Assembly: GCF_002843305.1 (NCBI RefSeq)
Contig: NZ_PGSG01000025.1
Location: 174,732-238,731 of the forward strand
Length of the DNA: 64,000 nucleotides
From: Streptomyces barkulensis
GTDB taxonomy: Bacteria; Actinomycetota; Actinomycetes; Streptomycetales; Streptomycetaceae
Reading direction: 5' to 3'
The notes under the pieces were generated by a model. The model did not search any database, was not told the DNA's origin, and saw only the letters and a list, made by a program, of their open reading frames with translations. A program made the position numbers and the translations under genes. Positions within the stretch are counted from its first letter, which is position 1, and every line of letters begins with the position of its first letter. Shown piece after piece: positions 25,619-33,862 of the stretch.

Positions 25619-26533
25619 ATGGCAATCGACCAGAACAAGCGATGGAACACCGGCCTCCTCCCCGATCTCGCCGGCCGCACGGCCGTCGTCACGGGCGCCA
25701 ACAGCGGCATCGGGCTCACCGCGGCGGACGCACTGGCCCGCGCGGGCGCGCACGTGGTGTTCGCCGTGCGGGACGTGGAGCGGGGGCGTGCGGCGGCGGC
25801 GACGGTGGACGGCAGCACGGAGGTGCTCCGCCTGGACCTGGCGGACCTGTCCTCCGTGCGCGGTTTCGCGGAGGGCTGGCAGGACCGCCCCCTGGACCTG
25901 CTGATCAACAACGCCGGTGTGATGATGATCCCGCGGCGGCACACGCGGGACGGCTTCGAGATGCAGTTCGGCACCAACCACCTCGGTCACTTCGCGCTGA
26001 CGAACCTGCTTCTGCCGTACGTCACCGACCGCGTCGTCACACTGGCCTCCGCCGCGCACCGCTGGGGCGACGCGAGGATCCGGTTCGACGACCCGAACCT
26101 GGAGACGGGCTACTCCCCGCGAGGGGCCTACGCCCAGTCCAAGCTGGCGAACCTGCTGTTCACCCTGGAGCTCCAGCGCCGCCTGGCGGAGTCGGGTTCC
26201 CCGGTCCGCGCCCTGGCCGCCCATCCCGGGTACGCGGCCACCAACCTCCAGAGCCATGCGGCGAACCCCGTGGCCCGCGCCGTCATGCGGTTCGGCAACA
26301 GGTTCCTCGCCCAGGACGACAGGGCCGGCGCCCTGCCGACCCTGTACGCGGCGACGGCGGACCTGCCCGGCGCGAGCTACGTCGGCCCGGACGGGGTGAT
26401 GGAGGCGCGGGGCGGGCCGACGCTGGTGGGGCGCAGCGCGGCGGCGAGCGATCCGGTGGCGGCGCGGCGGCTGTGGGAGCTGTCGGAGGAGATGACCGGG
26501 GTCGGCTTCCCGGCGGTGCCCGCAGGGCACTGA
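25619..26533 (+). CDS. Short-chain dehydrogenase/reductase
   Basis: A 304-residue SDR of the retinol dehydrogenase/WWOX-like subgroup. The cofactor site is AVVTGANSGIGLTAADAL (TGxxxGIG), followed by LDLADLSSVRGF and the NNAGVMM motif. The active site is Ser in VTLASAAHRWG and YAQSKLANLLF (Y-x3-K). Length is normal. The substrate is unknown. The ATG has no ribosome-binding site and lies 8 nt after a TCTACT hexamer, so the transcript may be leaderless. It is controlled, by position, by the divergent TetR protein. Confidence 0.93.
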   Translation: MAIDQNKRWNTGLLPDLAGRTAVVTGANSGIGLTAADALARAGAHVVFAVRDVERGRAAAATVDGSTEVLRLDLADLSSVRGFAEGWQDRPLDLLINNAGVMMIPRRHTRDGFEMQFGTNHLGHFALTNLLLPYVTDRVVTLASAAHRWGDARIRFDDPNLETGYSPRGAYAQSKLANLLFTLELQRRLAESGSPVRALAAHPGYAATNLQSHAANPVARAVMRFGNRFLAQDDRAGALPTLYAATADLPGASYVGPDGVMEARGGPTLVGRSAAASDPVAARRLWELSEEMTGVGFPAVPAGH

Positions 26534-26902
26534 GGGGCATGCCCGGCCGGGCGTGTCCGGCCGGGCGGGGGTGGTCGCGGCGGTTATTGCGGCTGCAATC
26601 GCTTCCCGAGGTGGGGGCGCGGTGTGCCGCCGCGCGCTTTCCACCGGCTGTGACCCTCTGCTTTTCGGTCACGTTTGGAACGTTGCGTATCCGGACGTAT
26701 GCACAGCGTTTCGAGACCCGCGAGGGCGATCGATCACAACGTCGCTGGTGATCGGTGTACCGGCCCTGTACCCCCGGGGGTTACGGCAGGCTACTCATTT
26801 AATACGCAACGTTACTCGAAATGATCGTCGAAGGTGCGTCCGGCGCCGCTACCCGACAGACTCACGTTCGCTATCCGTTACACCCCGACGGAAGGACGCG
26901 CC
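26534..26902. other. 369-bp intergenic region with inverted repeats
   Basis: No gene is convincing. The stretch from 26680 to 26830 is AT-richer than its surroundings and contains a 12-bp inverted repeat (26679-26690 with 26802-26813), a 12-bp palindrome ACCCCCGGGGGT (26770-26781) and TTTAATACGC. It looks like a regulated promoter region for the small secreted protein downstream. Confidence 0.6.
26679..26813. promoter_or_regulatory. 12-bp inverted repeat AACGTTGCGTAT ... ATACGCAACGTT flanking a GC palindrome
   Basis: AACGTTGCGTAT at 26679-26690 recurs as its exact reverse complement at 26802-26813, 111 bp away. Between them lies ACCCCCGGGGGT (26770-26781), part of TACCC-N4-GGGTT. Spaced identical half-sites suggest a DNA-looping or two-site regulator upstream of the gene at 26903. 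Confidence 0.5.
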
Positions 26903-27199
26903 ATGCGGAACGCGGTGAAGTGCGCCCTGGTGAGCGGCCTGCTGGCCGCGGGCACGCTCGCCCCGCTGTGCGGTGCGGCGCTCGCGGCGCCGGCGCCCCA
27001 CGCGCCCTCGGCGCTGGTGCTCGCCGCCGTGCCGGAGCGCACGGGGGAGGCGGGCGGCGCGGGCGCGCCGGTCTGCGCCCCCGAGGACTCCGGAAGCGCC
27101 GAGGGCCCGGGGGACTCCGGGAACCGTTCCGCGCCGGAGATCCTCTGTGCGTGGCCGGACGGCGCGAAGGGGGACGGCGCGGAGGTGTTCGCCATCTGA
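26903..27199 (+). CDS. Small secreted protein of unknown function
   Basis: A 98-residue preprotein. MRNAVKCALVSGLLAAGTLAPLC followed by GAALAAPAP is a Sec signal peptide with a likely cut after ALA near residue 31. The mature part of about 67 residues is acidic and Gly/Pro-rich with two cysteines (PVCAPEDS and ILCAWPDG), which could form one disulfide. No family is recognised. GAAGGA lies 7 nt before the ATG. The upstream region is elaborate for so small a gene, suggesting tight control. Confidence 0.7.
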   Translation: MRNAVKCALVSGLLAAGTLAPLCGAALAAPAPHAPSALVLAAVPERTGEAGGAGAPVCAPEDSGSAEGPGDSGNRSAPEILCAWPDGAKGDGAEVFAI

Positions 27200-27637
27200 C
27201 CGAACCTTCCGGCGGAAACCGGGGTCCGCACCACCTGGGACCCCACTGAAGCGGCCGGTCGCCGTGCACGCCCCGGACAGGCGGCGCGAGCGGGCCGGCG
27301 GGCCTCGCGGTCACCTCCTCACCGCGGGGCGGGCCGATCGAGCGGACGGGCGGAGAGCCGGTCCTGTGGGGGGTGCTGGCACGCACCGCCCGTCCACGCC
27401 GCGGCCCACCAAGGGCGCGGTCCGGAGAGAATGCCTGGCTCTCCGGGCCGCGCCCCCTGTTGTTCACCGCTCGTCGCCGACGGGGCCGACGCGGTCCTCA
27501 CCACCGGGGAACCGGTCCGTCTTCCCTCCAGCGGGATGAAATACGGTCGCACGCGCGTTGGTCCACTGGTGCAGTGGACACACAGGGCGACACACGGTCG
27601 CACACGGCGACGCACGGCCAGCGGGAGGTAACCGGAA
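27200..27637. other. 438-bp intergenic region upstream of the ABC exporter
   Basis: No supported gene. It contains a 19-bp palindrome (27561-27579) and, closer to the exporter start, three near-copies of CGACACACGG (27588-27617). A promoter with repressor control is likely but no -10/-35 pair is clear. Confidence 0.55.
27561..27579. promoter_or_regulatory. Palindrome GTCCACTG-gtg-CAGTGGAC upstream of the exporter
   Basis: Perfect 8-bp arms with a 3-bp centre, ending 58 bp before the exporter start codon. The size and symmetry are typical of MarR/TetR operators of drug exporters. No regulator gene lies next to it, so control would be in trans. Confidence 0.6.
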
Positions 27638-30600
27638 GTGGCGGGTACGCAGGCGGGGGAGACCGGGGAGACCGGGAAAGCCGGAGACGCGGGGGAGGCC
27701 GAGGACGCGCGGCGGCCGGGCTGGGCACGGCGGCTGACCGCGTACTGCTGGCGCTACCGCCGCAACGTGCTGCTGTCGCTGGGCGCCTCGCTCGCCGGTA
27801 TGGCCGTGATGGCGCTCGTCCCCCTGGTCACCAAGGTGGTCATCGACGACATCGTCATAGGCGGCGGGGGCGGGCTCGGCCTGTGGATCGGGCTGCTGGT
27901 CGCCGCCGCGGTGGCGGTGTACGGGCTGACGTACGTGCGCCGCTACTACGGCGGCAGACTCGCGCTCGACGTCCAGCACGACCTGCGCACCGAGATGTAC
28001 GACTCCATCGCCCGCCTCGACGGGCGGCGGCAGGACGAGCTGTCCACCGGCCAGGTTGTCGGGCGCGGCACCAGCGACCTTCAGCTCATCCAGGGCCTGC
28101 TGTTCATGACGCCGATGATGATCGGCAACATCCTGCTCTTCGTCATCTCGCTGGTCGTGATGGTCTCGCTCTCGCCGCTGCTGACGCTGGTGGCGCTGGC
28201 CGTAGCGCCCGCCCTGACGTTCATCGCCCGGCGCAGCCGCGACCGGCTGTTCCCCGCGAGCTGGTACGCCCAGGCCCAGGCCGGCGCGGTGGCGGGCGTG
28301 GTGGACGGGGCCGTCGGCGGTGTGCGCGTGGTCAAGGGCTTCGGCCAGGAGGAGCAGGAGACCGGCAAGCTGCGCTCGGCCGGCCGCGAGCTGTTCGCCG
28401 CCCGGCTGCGCACGGTGAAGCTGAACGCGCGCTACACCCCCGCGCTGCAGGCCGTACCCGCCCTCGGCCAGGTCGCGATGCTCGCCTTCGGCGGCTGGAT
28501 GGCCACCCGCGGCCAGATCACCCTGGGCACCTTCGTCGCCTTCTCCACCTACCTCGCCCAGCTCGTCGGGCCGGTGCGGATGCTGACCATGATGCTGACG
28601 GTCGGCCAGCAGGCGCGGGCGGGCGTCGAGCGCGTCCTGGAGCTGATCGACACCGAGCCGGCCATCCGCGAGAGCGAGGACGCCCGCGAGCTGCCCGCCG
28701 ACGCCCCGGCCACCGTCGAGTTCGACCGCGTCGGCTTCGCCTACGACACCGGCCCCGACGCCCGGCCGGTGCTGGAGGACTTCTCGCTGAGCATCCGGCC
28801 CGGCGAGACCGTCGCCGTCGTCGGCACCTCCGGCAGCGGCAAGTCCACCGTCTCGCTGCTGCTGCCGCGCTTCTACGACGTGACCTCGGGCGCGGTGCGG
28901 GTCGGCGGCCACGACGTGCGCGAGCTGACCTCCGCCTCGCTGCGCGAGGCCATCGGCCTGGTGCCCGAGCACAGCTTCCTGTTCTCCGACACCGTCCGCG
29001 CCAACATCGCCTACGGCCACCCCGACGCCACCGACGAGCAGGTACGGGCCGCCGCGCGCGCCGCCCAGGCCGACGGCTTCGTCTCCGATCTGCCCGACGG
29101 CTACGACACAGCCGTCGGCGAGCAGGGACTGACCCTCTCCGGCGGTCAGCGCCAGCGCATCGCCCTGGCCCGCGCCATCCTGTCCGACCCCAGGCTGCTG
29201 GTGCTGGACGACGCGACCTCCGCCGTGGACGCCCGGGTGGAGCACGAGATCCACGAGGCGCTGCGCGGGGTGATGGCCGGCCGCACCACCCTGCTGATCG
29301 CCCACCGCCGCTCCACCCTCTCCCTGGCCGACCGCATCGCCGTGCTCGACGGCGGGCGGCTGGTGGACGCCGGCACCGACGCCGAGCTCCAGGAGCGCTG
29401 CGAGCTGTACCGCAGGCTGCTCAGCGACCCCGACGAGCTGGGCGGCGTCGAACGCGACCCGGCCGGGCAGGCCGCCGCGGCCCGGAAGGCGTCCGGTGAG
29501 GCGTCCGGTGAGGCGTCCGGGGATGTGGCGCGGGACGGCGGGTCCGACGGCCGGGTCGACGGCGTCACCCCCGACCTGTGGATCAGGGAGGGGGACCCGG
29601 AGGACACCTCCGCCACCACCCCCGGCGCGCCCGCCCCCGCCACCGGCGGGCCGGGCTTCGCGGGAGCCCTGGCCGGGGTCCCGGCCACCCCCGAGATGCT
29701 CGACAAGGTCGCCGCCCTGCCCCCGGCCGACGACACCCCCGGCATCGACGAGGAGCGCGCCGAGTCCGCCGAGTCCGCCTACGGGCTGCGGCACCTGCTG
29801 CGCGGCTTCCGCGGACCGCTGCTGCTGAGCCTGCTGCTGGTCGTGATCGACGCGGTCGCCGGACTGCTGCTGCCGGTCCTGGTGCGGCACGGCATCGACG
29901 AGGGCGTCCAGCGGGCGGCGCTCGGGGCGGTCTGGGCCGCCTCCGCGCTGGCGCTGGTCGTCGTCCTGGTGCAGTGGGCCGCGCAGACCGGTGAGACCCG
30001 GGCCATCGGCCGCACCGGCGAACGGATCCTCTACACCCTCCGCGTCAAGATCTTCGCCCAGCTCCAGCGCCTCGGGCTCGACTACTACGAGCGCGAGCTG
30101 ACCGGGAAGATCATGACCCGAATGACCACCGACGTGGACGCCCTGACGACCTTCCTCCAGACCGGGCTGGTCCAGGCGATCGTCGCGGTGCTGACCTTCT
30201 TCGGCATCATGGTCGCCCTCGTCGTCATCGACGCGGGGCTGGCGCTGGTGGTCCTGGCGACCCTGCCGCCGCTGGTGATCGGCACGGTCTTCTTCCGCCG
30301 CCAGAGCATCAAGGCCTACGAGCTGGCGCGCGAGCGCGTCAGCGGAGTCAACGCCGCCCTCCAGGAGGGTGTCGCCGGTCTGCGGATCGTGCAGGCGTTC
30401 CGCCGCGAGGAGCGCGACGCGCGCCGCTTCGCCGAACTCAGCGACGGCTACCGTCAGGCGCGGGTGCGCGGCCAGTGGCTGATCTCGGTGTACTTCCCCT
30501 TCATCCAGTTCCTCGCCTCCCTGGCGACCGCCGCCGTGCTGATCGTCGGGGCGAACCGGGTGGGCGACGGCACGCTGACGGCGGGCGCGCTGGTGGCCTA

Positions 30601-31567
30601 CCTGCTCTACATCGAGCTGTTCTTCGCCCCCGTGCAGCAGCTCTCGCAGGTCTTCGACGGCTACCAGCAGGCGGTCGTCTCCCTGGGCCGCGTCCAGGAG
30701 CTGCTGCGCGAGCGGACGACGACGCCGCTGCCGGACAGGCCGCGCGAGGTGGGCCCGCTGCGCGGCGAGATCGTCTTCGAGGACGTCGCCTTCCGGTACA
30801 ACGCCGGCAGCGCCGGCAGCGACGGCAGCGACGGGAACGGGGACGCGAGCGGGACCGGGGAGGGCGGCGAGAACGCGCTGTCCGGCATCGACCTGAGGAT
30901 CCCCGCCGGGCAGACGGTCGCCTTCGTCGGCGAGACGGGAGCGGGCAAGTCCACGCTGGTCAAGCTGGTCGCCCGGTTCTACGACCCGACCTCGGGCACC
31001 GTCCGGGTGGACGGAGTCGACCTGCGCGAACTGGACCTGGCCGGCTACCGCCACCGGCTCGGGGTGGTGCCGCAGGAGTCGTTCCTCTTCCCCGGCACGG
31101 TGCGCGACGCCATCGCCTACGGCCGTCCCGAGGCCACCGACGCCGAGGTGGAGGCCGCCGCGCGGGCGGTCGGCGCGCACGACATGATCGCCACGCTCTC
31201 CGGCGGCTATCTGCACCCGGTCGCCGAGAAGGGGCGCAACCTCTCGGCCGGGCAGCGGCAGCTGATCGCCCTGGCCCGCGCGGAGCTGGTGGGCCCGGAC
31301 ATCCTGCTGCTGGACGAGGCCACCGCGGCCCTGGACCTGGCCACCGAGGCGCTGGTCAACCAGGCCACCGACCGCCTGGCGGGCCGCCGCACCACCCTGG
31401 TCGTCGCCCACCGCCTCACCACGGCCGCCCGCGCGGACCGGGTGGTGGTCCTGGACCACGGCCGGGTGGTGGAGGACGGCACCCACGCGGAGCTGCTGGA
31501 GCGCGGCGGGCGGTACGCGGAGCTGTGGCGCACCTACGCGGGCGTGCCCGCGGGCGCGGGGGTGTGA
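27638..31567 (+). CDS. Fused ABC exporter: two half-transporters in one 1,309-residue chain
   Basis: One polypeptide contains TMD1-NBD1-TMD2-NBD2. TMD1 covers about 45-330 and NBD1 has Walker A GTSGSGKST (about 399), signature LSGGQRQR (about 498) and LVLDDATSAVD. A Gly/Glu/Asp-rich linker (about 600-690) contains an ASGE repeat. TMD2 covers about 710-1010 and NBD2 has Walker A GETGAGKST (about 1097), signature LSAGQRQL and LLLDEATAALD. In NBD1 the catalytic Glu is replaced by Asp525, and NBD2 keeps Glu1227. This is the asymmetry of heterodimeric type IV exporters, here fused. The substrate is unknown and could be a drug, lipid or peptide. GTG 27638 follows GGGAGG. A 19-bp palindrome lies upstream. 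Confidence 0.95.
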   Translation: MAGTQAGETGETGKAGDAGEAEDARRPGWARRLTAYCWRYRRNVLLSLGASLAGMAVMALVPLVTKVVIDDIVIGGGGGLGLWIGLLVAAAVAVYGLTYVRRYYGGRLALDVQHDLRTEMYDSIARLDGRRQDELSTGQVVGRGTSDLQLIQGLLFMTPMMIGNILLFVISLVVMVSLSPLLTLVALAVAPALTFIARRSRDRLFPASWYAQAQAGAVAGVVDGAVGGVRVVKGFGQEEQETGKLRSAGRELFAARLRTVKLNARYTPALQAVPALGQVAMLAFGGWMATRGQITLGTFVAFSTYLAQLVGPVRMLTMMLTVGQQARAGVERVLELIDTEPAIRESEDARELPADAPATVEFDRVGFAYDTGPDARPVLEDFSLSIRPGETVAVVGTSGSGKSTVSLLLPRFYDVTSGAVRVGGHDVRELTSASLREAIGLVPEHSFLFSDTVRANIAYGHPDATDEQVRAAARAAQADGFVSDLPDGYDTAVGEQGLTLSGGQRQRIALARAILSDPRLLVLDDATSAVDARVEHEIHEALRGVMAGRTTLLIAHRRSTLSLADRIAVLDGGRLVDAGTDAELQERCELYRRLLSDPDELGGVERDPAGQAAAARKASGEASGEASGDVARDGGSDGRVDGVTPDLWIREGDPEDTSATTPGAPAPATGGPGFAGALAGVPATPEMLDKVAALPPADDTPGIDEERAESAESAYGLRHLLRGFRGPLLLSLLLVVIDAVAGLLLPVLVRHGIDEGVQRAALGAVWAASALALVVVLVQWAAQTGETRAIGRTGERILYTLRVKIFAQLQRLGLDYYERELTGKIMTRMTTDVDALTTFLQTGLVQAIVAVLTFFGIMVALVVIDAGLALVVLATLPPLVIGTVFFRRQSIKAYELARERVSGVNAALQEGVAGLRIVQAFRREERDARRFAELSDGYRQARVRGQWLISVYFPFIQFLASLATAAVLIVGANRVGDGTLTAGALVAYLLYIELFFAPVQQLSQVFDGYQQAVVSLGRVQELLRERTTTPLPDRPREVGPLRGEIVFEDVAFRYNAGSAGSDGSDGNGDASGTGEGGENALSGIDLRIPAGQTVAFVGETGAGKSTLVKLVARFYDPTSGTVRVDGVDLRELDLAGYRHRLGVVPQESFLFPGTVRDAIAYGRPEATDAEVEAAARAVGAHDMIATLSGGYLHPVAEKGRNLSAGQRQLIALARAELVGPDILLLDEATAALDLATEALVNQATDRLAGRRTTLVVAHRLTTAARADRVVVLDHGRVVEDGTHAELLERGGRYAELWRTYAGVPAGAGV
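29489..29520. repeat. 12-bp repeat in the exporter linker
   Basis: GCGTCCGGTGAG occurs at 29489 and 29501, with a partial third copy at 29513, encoding ASGEASGEASGD. It lies in the low-complexity linker between the fused half-transporters. Confidence 0.8.
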
Positions 31568-31647
31568 GCGCGGGGTGTGAGCGCGCCGCCGAGCGCTCCA
31601 CCGCCGCTGAGCACGCCCCTGCCGGAGTCTCCGGCGCGGGGGCGCGC

Positions 31648-31869
31648 TCAGCGGCGGTTGCGCGGGTGGTCGCGGGCCGTGCGCTCGTTGCCGCGCCGGT
31701 AGTTCCCCGTCCAGCGGGCCATCACCAGTTGCGGATCGTCCGATTCCGCCTCCACCAGGAAGCGCCGGGCGCGCTCACCGCGCAGAGTGGTGACCGGGCG
31801 GCCGTGGTGGGCGACGGTCACCGTGCCGTCGCCGTACACGTCACAGGAGAAACCTCTGGGTGCGGGCAT
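31648..31869 (-). CDS. Small conserved protein of unknown function
   Basis: A 73-residue cytoplasmic protein: MPAPRGFSCDVYGDGTVTVAHHGRPVTTLRGERA, then RFLVEAESDDPQLVMARWTGNYRRGNERTARDH. The final RWTGNYRRGNERTARDHPRN is strongly basic and I recall it as conserved among Streptomyces small hypotheticals, with no function known. It lies 17 nt downstream of the Nudix 3' fragment on the same strand, so the Nudix insertion probably also cuts it off from its normal promoter. Confidence 0.75.
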   Translation of the reverse strand: MPAPRGFSCDVYGDGTVTVAHHGRPVTTLRGERARRFLVEAESDDPQLVMARWTGNYRRGNERTARDHPRNRR

Positions 31870-31886
31870 GGGGCCGACCGTACGGG

Positions 31887-32206
31887 TCAGGGGCGGCAGA
31901 GCGCAGCCAGATATTCGTCCACCGTCTGCACCACCCCGCCCTCCAGCGGCTCGGAACCCTCCCTCCAGTGGACGGCGGCGATCTCCTCGCAGGGGGTGAA
32001 CGGCGCCTGTGCGTCCGCCTCGGCGGTGAACAGGGCGCCGTACATCATCCGGCGCTCGGTGCCCGCACCGTGCCCGGCCCCGAGCACGGTGCGGGCGAAA
32101 CCGGCGAACCGCAGCCGCTCCGGGGTCACCTCCTGGCCGGTCTCCTCGCGCAGTTCGCGCACCGCCGCCTGCCGGGGCGTCTCCCCGGTCTCGATCTTGC
32201 CGCCCG
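31887..32206 (-). pseudogene. 3' half of a Nudix hydrolase gene, cut off inside the Nudix box
   Basis: Reading leftwards from the junction the frame gives GGKIETGETPRQAAVREL and then REETGQEV, a full Nudix box (G-x5-E-x7-REUxEExGU), followed by a normal C-terminal Nudix fold to LAALCRP. The strands that should precede the box are missing: the frame meets a TAG 9 nt into the neighbouring element. The missing 5' half lies 7.4 kb away at 39622-39916 in the same orientation. Joining the halves through one copy of the shared 6-bp core gives WELPGGKIETGE with no gap or shift. An internal GTG at 32162 could still start a 91-residue remnant. Confidence 0.93.
32201..32206. repeat. Left copy of the 6-bp attachment core CGCCCG
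   Basis: CGCCCG directly abuts the left end of the element and recurs at 39622-39627 next to the right end. One copy belongs to the uninterrupted Nudix gene (codons for Pro-Gly-Gly). It is either the strand-exchange core or a target duplication. Confidence 0.85.
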
Positions 32207-32231
32207 TTCTCTAGGCTACTCTCGGTTGTCG
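32207..32231 (+). repeat. Left terminal inverted end of the element
   Basis: Reads TTCTCTAGGCTACTC and then TCGGTTGTCG inwards. It matches the right end (read inwards) at TTC, TAGGC and the 10-bp TCGGTTGTCG, with 2-nt substitutions and a 2-nt length difference. These are likely recombinase-binding arms. The first recombinase gene begins 32 bp further in. Confidence 0.75.
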
Positions 32232-32263
32232 CTTCGTTACTCTTCTATTCCGGAGCCGCGCAC

Positions 32264-33862
32264 GTGAACGTCCTGGAACACTGGACCGTCGACTTCTATG
32301 ACTTCCACTCCCCGCCTCCCGACACGGAAGCCATGGGTCTCTCCGACTTCGGAGACCTGCACGCCCGCGCCGCCCGTAACGGAGCCCGGCACGGCTCCCC
32401 CGTCATCCTGTCGCCGTCGGGCCGTCCCGACTCCCGGATCAACCTCTTCTTCCGAGAGGGCCGCATGGCGACGTCCCAGCCCGGAACCTGGCGGCGCTAC
32501 GCGTACACGCTCGTGGTGTGGCTGGACTTCCTGGACGCCATCGGCACTTCCTGGGACAGGGCCACGGTCCGGGACGTCGAGGCGTTCAAGGACTGGCGCA
32601 TCACCGACGGCCGGAACTCGGAGCGGGTACGGCCGGCATCCTTCGACACCGACCGGGCCGGACTCAACAGCTTCTACGGCTGGGCAAGCTCCAGGTTCGG
32701 CATCACGAATCCGGTCACGACCGTACGCACCGACGACGAGGCAGCAACACGGCAGGCGTACAGCCGAGGGCGCCGTGATCCACTGCGTCCGGCCGGTTCA
32801 ACCAGTCGCCAAGTGAAGTGGCTGCTCCGAGACGCATTGGAACAGTGGCGTGACATCGGGTTGCGCGGATACGGGTTCGACGGGCTGCGACGCGCGGGGC
32901 GGCAGACCGGTGGATTCAACGAGGACCGGGACACCGCCTTCGTCGACGGTCTTTACGGGACCGGGCTGCGGCTGCGCGAGTGGGCGAGCGTCCTCGATGT
33001 CGAGCTTCCCGGATCGGGCGGCGAGCGGATGGGGACGGCGTGGCTCGCGGCCAAGTGCGTCAAGGGCGGGCGCGAGGGCCGGACGTACTGGATTCCTCGG
33101 CAGGTGCTGCGGTCGGTCGAGGGATATCTGGACCCGCTGGAGGGTTCCCGGGCCGAGGTGATCAGCAGGGCGCAGCGGGAGAGACGGTACGACCGGCTCA
33201 CCGGCGTACGCATCGTCACCGGCCACGATCCCCGCGCCCGCACGCTGCGCGTGGCCGCTGCGGACGGTCCGGAAGCGGTGGCCTTGGACGAGCTCGCGCC
33301 GGACGAACGCCGCCTGTTGTTCCGGCGGACGCCGCGGGGCCTGGAGCCGCTGTGGGTGTGGCTGTCGGTCAACGGCCTGCCGAAGAAGCCGCACAGTTGG
33401 GAGGACACCTTCGATGCCGCGAACCGGCGAGTGGCCGAGGCGTGGCTGCGCAGGACCGATCCCGGCGGCCGGCTGGGCGAGGAGCAGCGGGAGCAGGTGC
33501 GGCGCGAGTGTCCTTTGTGGATGACACCCCACATGTGCCGCCATTCCTTCGCCCTGAAGTGGTTCTCGATCCTCTCGCTCCTGGAGGAGCGCCGCCTGGA
33601 GGGCTTCTCCCCCGACGAGATCGAGGACTTCCGCGACCAGCTCGGCGACATCTGGTTGCAGCTGGCCGTGCTGCTCGGGCACCGGCATCCCGACACCACC
33701 CGGGAGTACTACCTGGAGCCCTTCACCGGCCTTCAGGTCTCGTACCTGATGGCGCTCCTGGACGACGACGAGCGGTCGGGAGTGGACACGCTGGTGCGGA
33801 TCTTCGCGCGTCACGGCGGCTCGGTCGTGGGGCCGGTCATCGCGGCTGGGGCGCCACGGTGA
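32264..33862 (+). CDS. Tyrosine recombinase 1 (TnpA-like)
   Basis: A 532-residue integrase. The N-terminal core-binding SAM-like domain is about 70-160 (TWRRYAYTLVVWLDFLDAIG). The catalytic domain has the first Arg in YGTGLRLREWASVL, the H-x-x-R box MTPHMCRHSFALKW, and LLGHRHPDTTREYYLEPF with the nucleophile Tyr at about 482-483. All expected residues are present, so it should be active. GTG 32264 has GGAG 8 nt upstream and sits only 57 bp inside the element's left end. Its stop overlaps the next gene (GTGA). It probably carries out strand exchange at the 6-bp core. Confidence 0.92.
   Translation: MNVLEHWTVDFYDFHSPPPDTEAMGLSDFGDLHARAARNGARHGSPVILSPSGRPDSRINLFFREGRMATSQPGTWRRYAYTLVVWLDFLDAIGTSWDRATVRDVEAFKDWRITDGRNSERVRPASFDTDRAGLNSFYGWASSRFGITNPVTTVRTDDEAATRQAYSRGRRDPLRPAGSTSRQVKWLLRDALEQWRDIGLRGYGFDGLRRAGRQTGGFNEDRDTAFVDGLYGTGLRLREWASVLDVELPGSGGERMGTAWLAAKCVKGGREGRTYWIPRQVLRSVEGYLDPLEGSRAEVISRAQRERRYDRLTGVRIVTGHDPRARTLRVAAADGPEAVALDELAPDERRLLFRRTPRGLEPLWVWLSVNGLPKKPHSWEDTFDAANRRVAEAWLRRTDPGGRLGEEQREQVRRECPLWMTPHMCRHSFALKWFSILSLLEERRLEGFSPDEIEDFRDQLGDIWLQLAVLLGHRHPDTTREYYLEPFTGLQVSYLMALLDDDERSGVDTLVRIFARHGGSVVGPVIAAGAPR

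Noticed and set aside
26534..26820. Possible small gene on the minus strand between the dehydrogenase and the secreted protein
   Set aside because: The frame covers the dehydrogenase 3' end and lacks any motif. The AT-rich part looks regulatory.
27200..27637. Open frames that would place a gene upstream of the ABC exporter
   Set aside because: They are Arg/Pro-rich shadows that run into the exporter in another frame.
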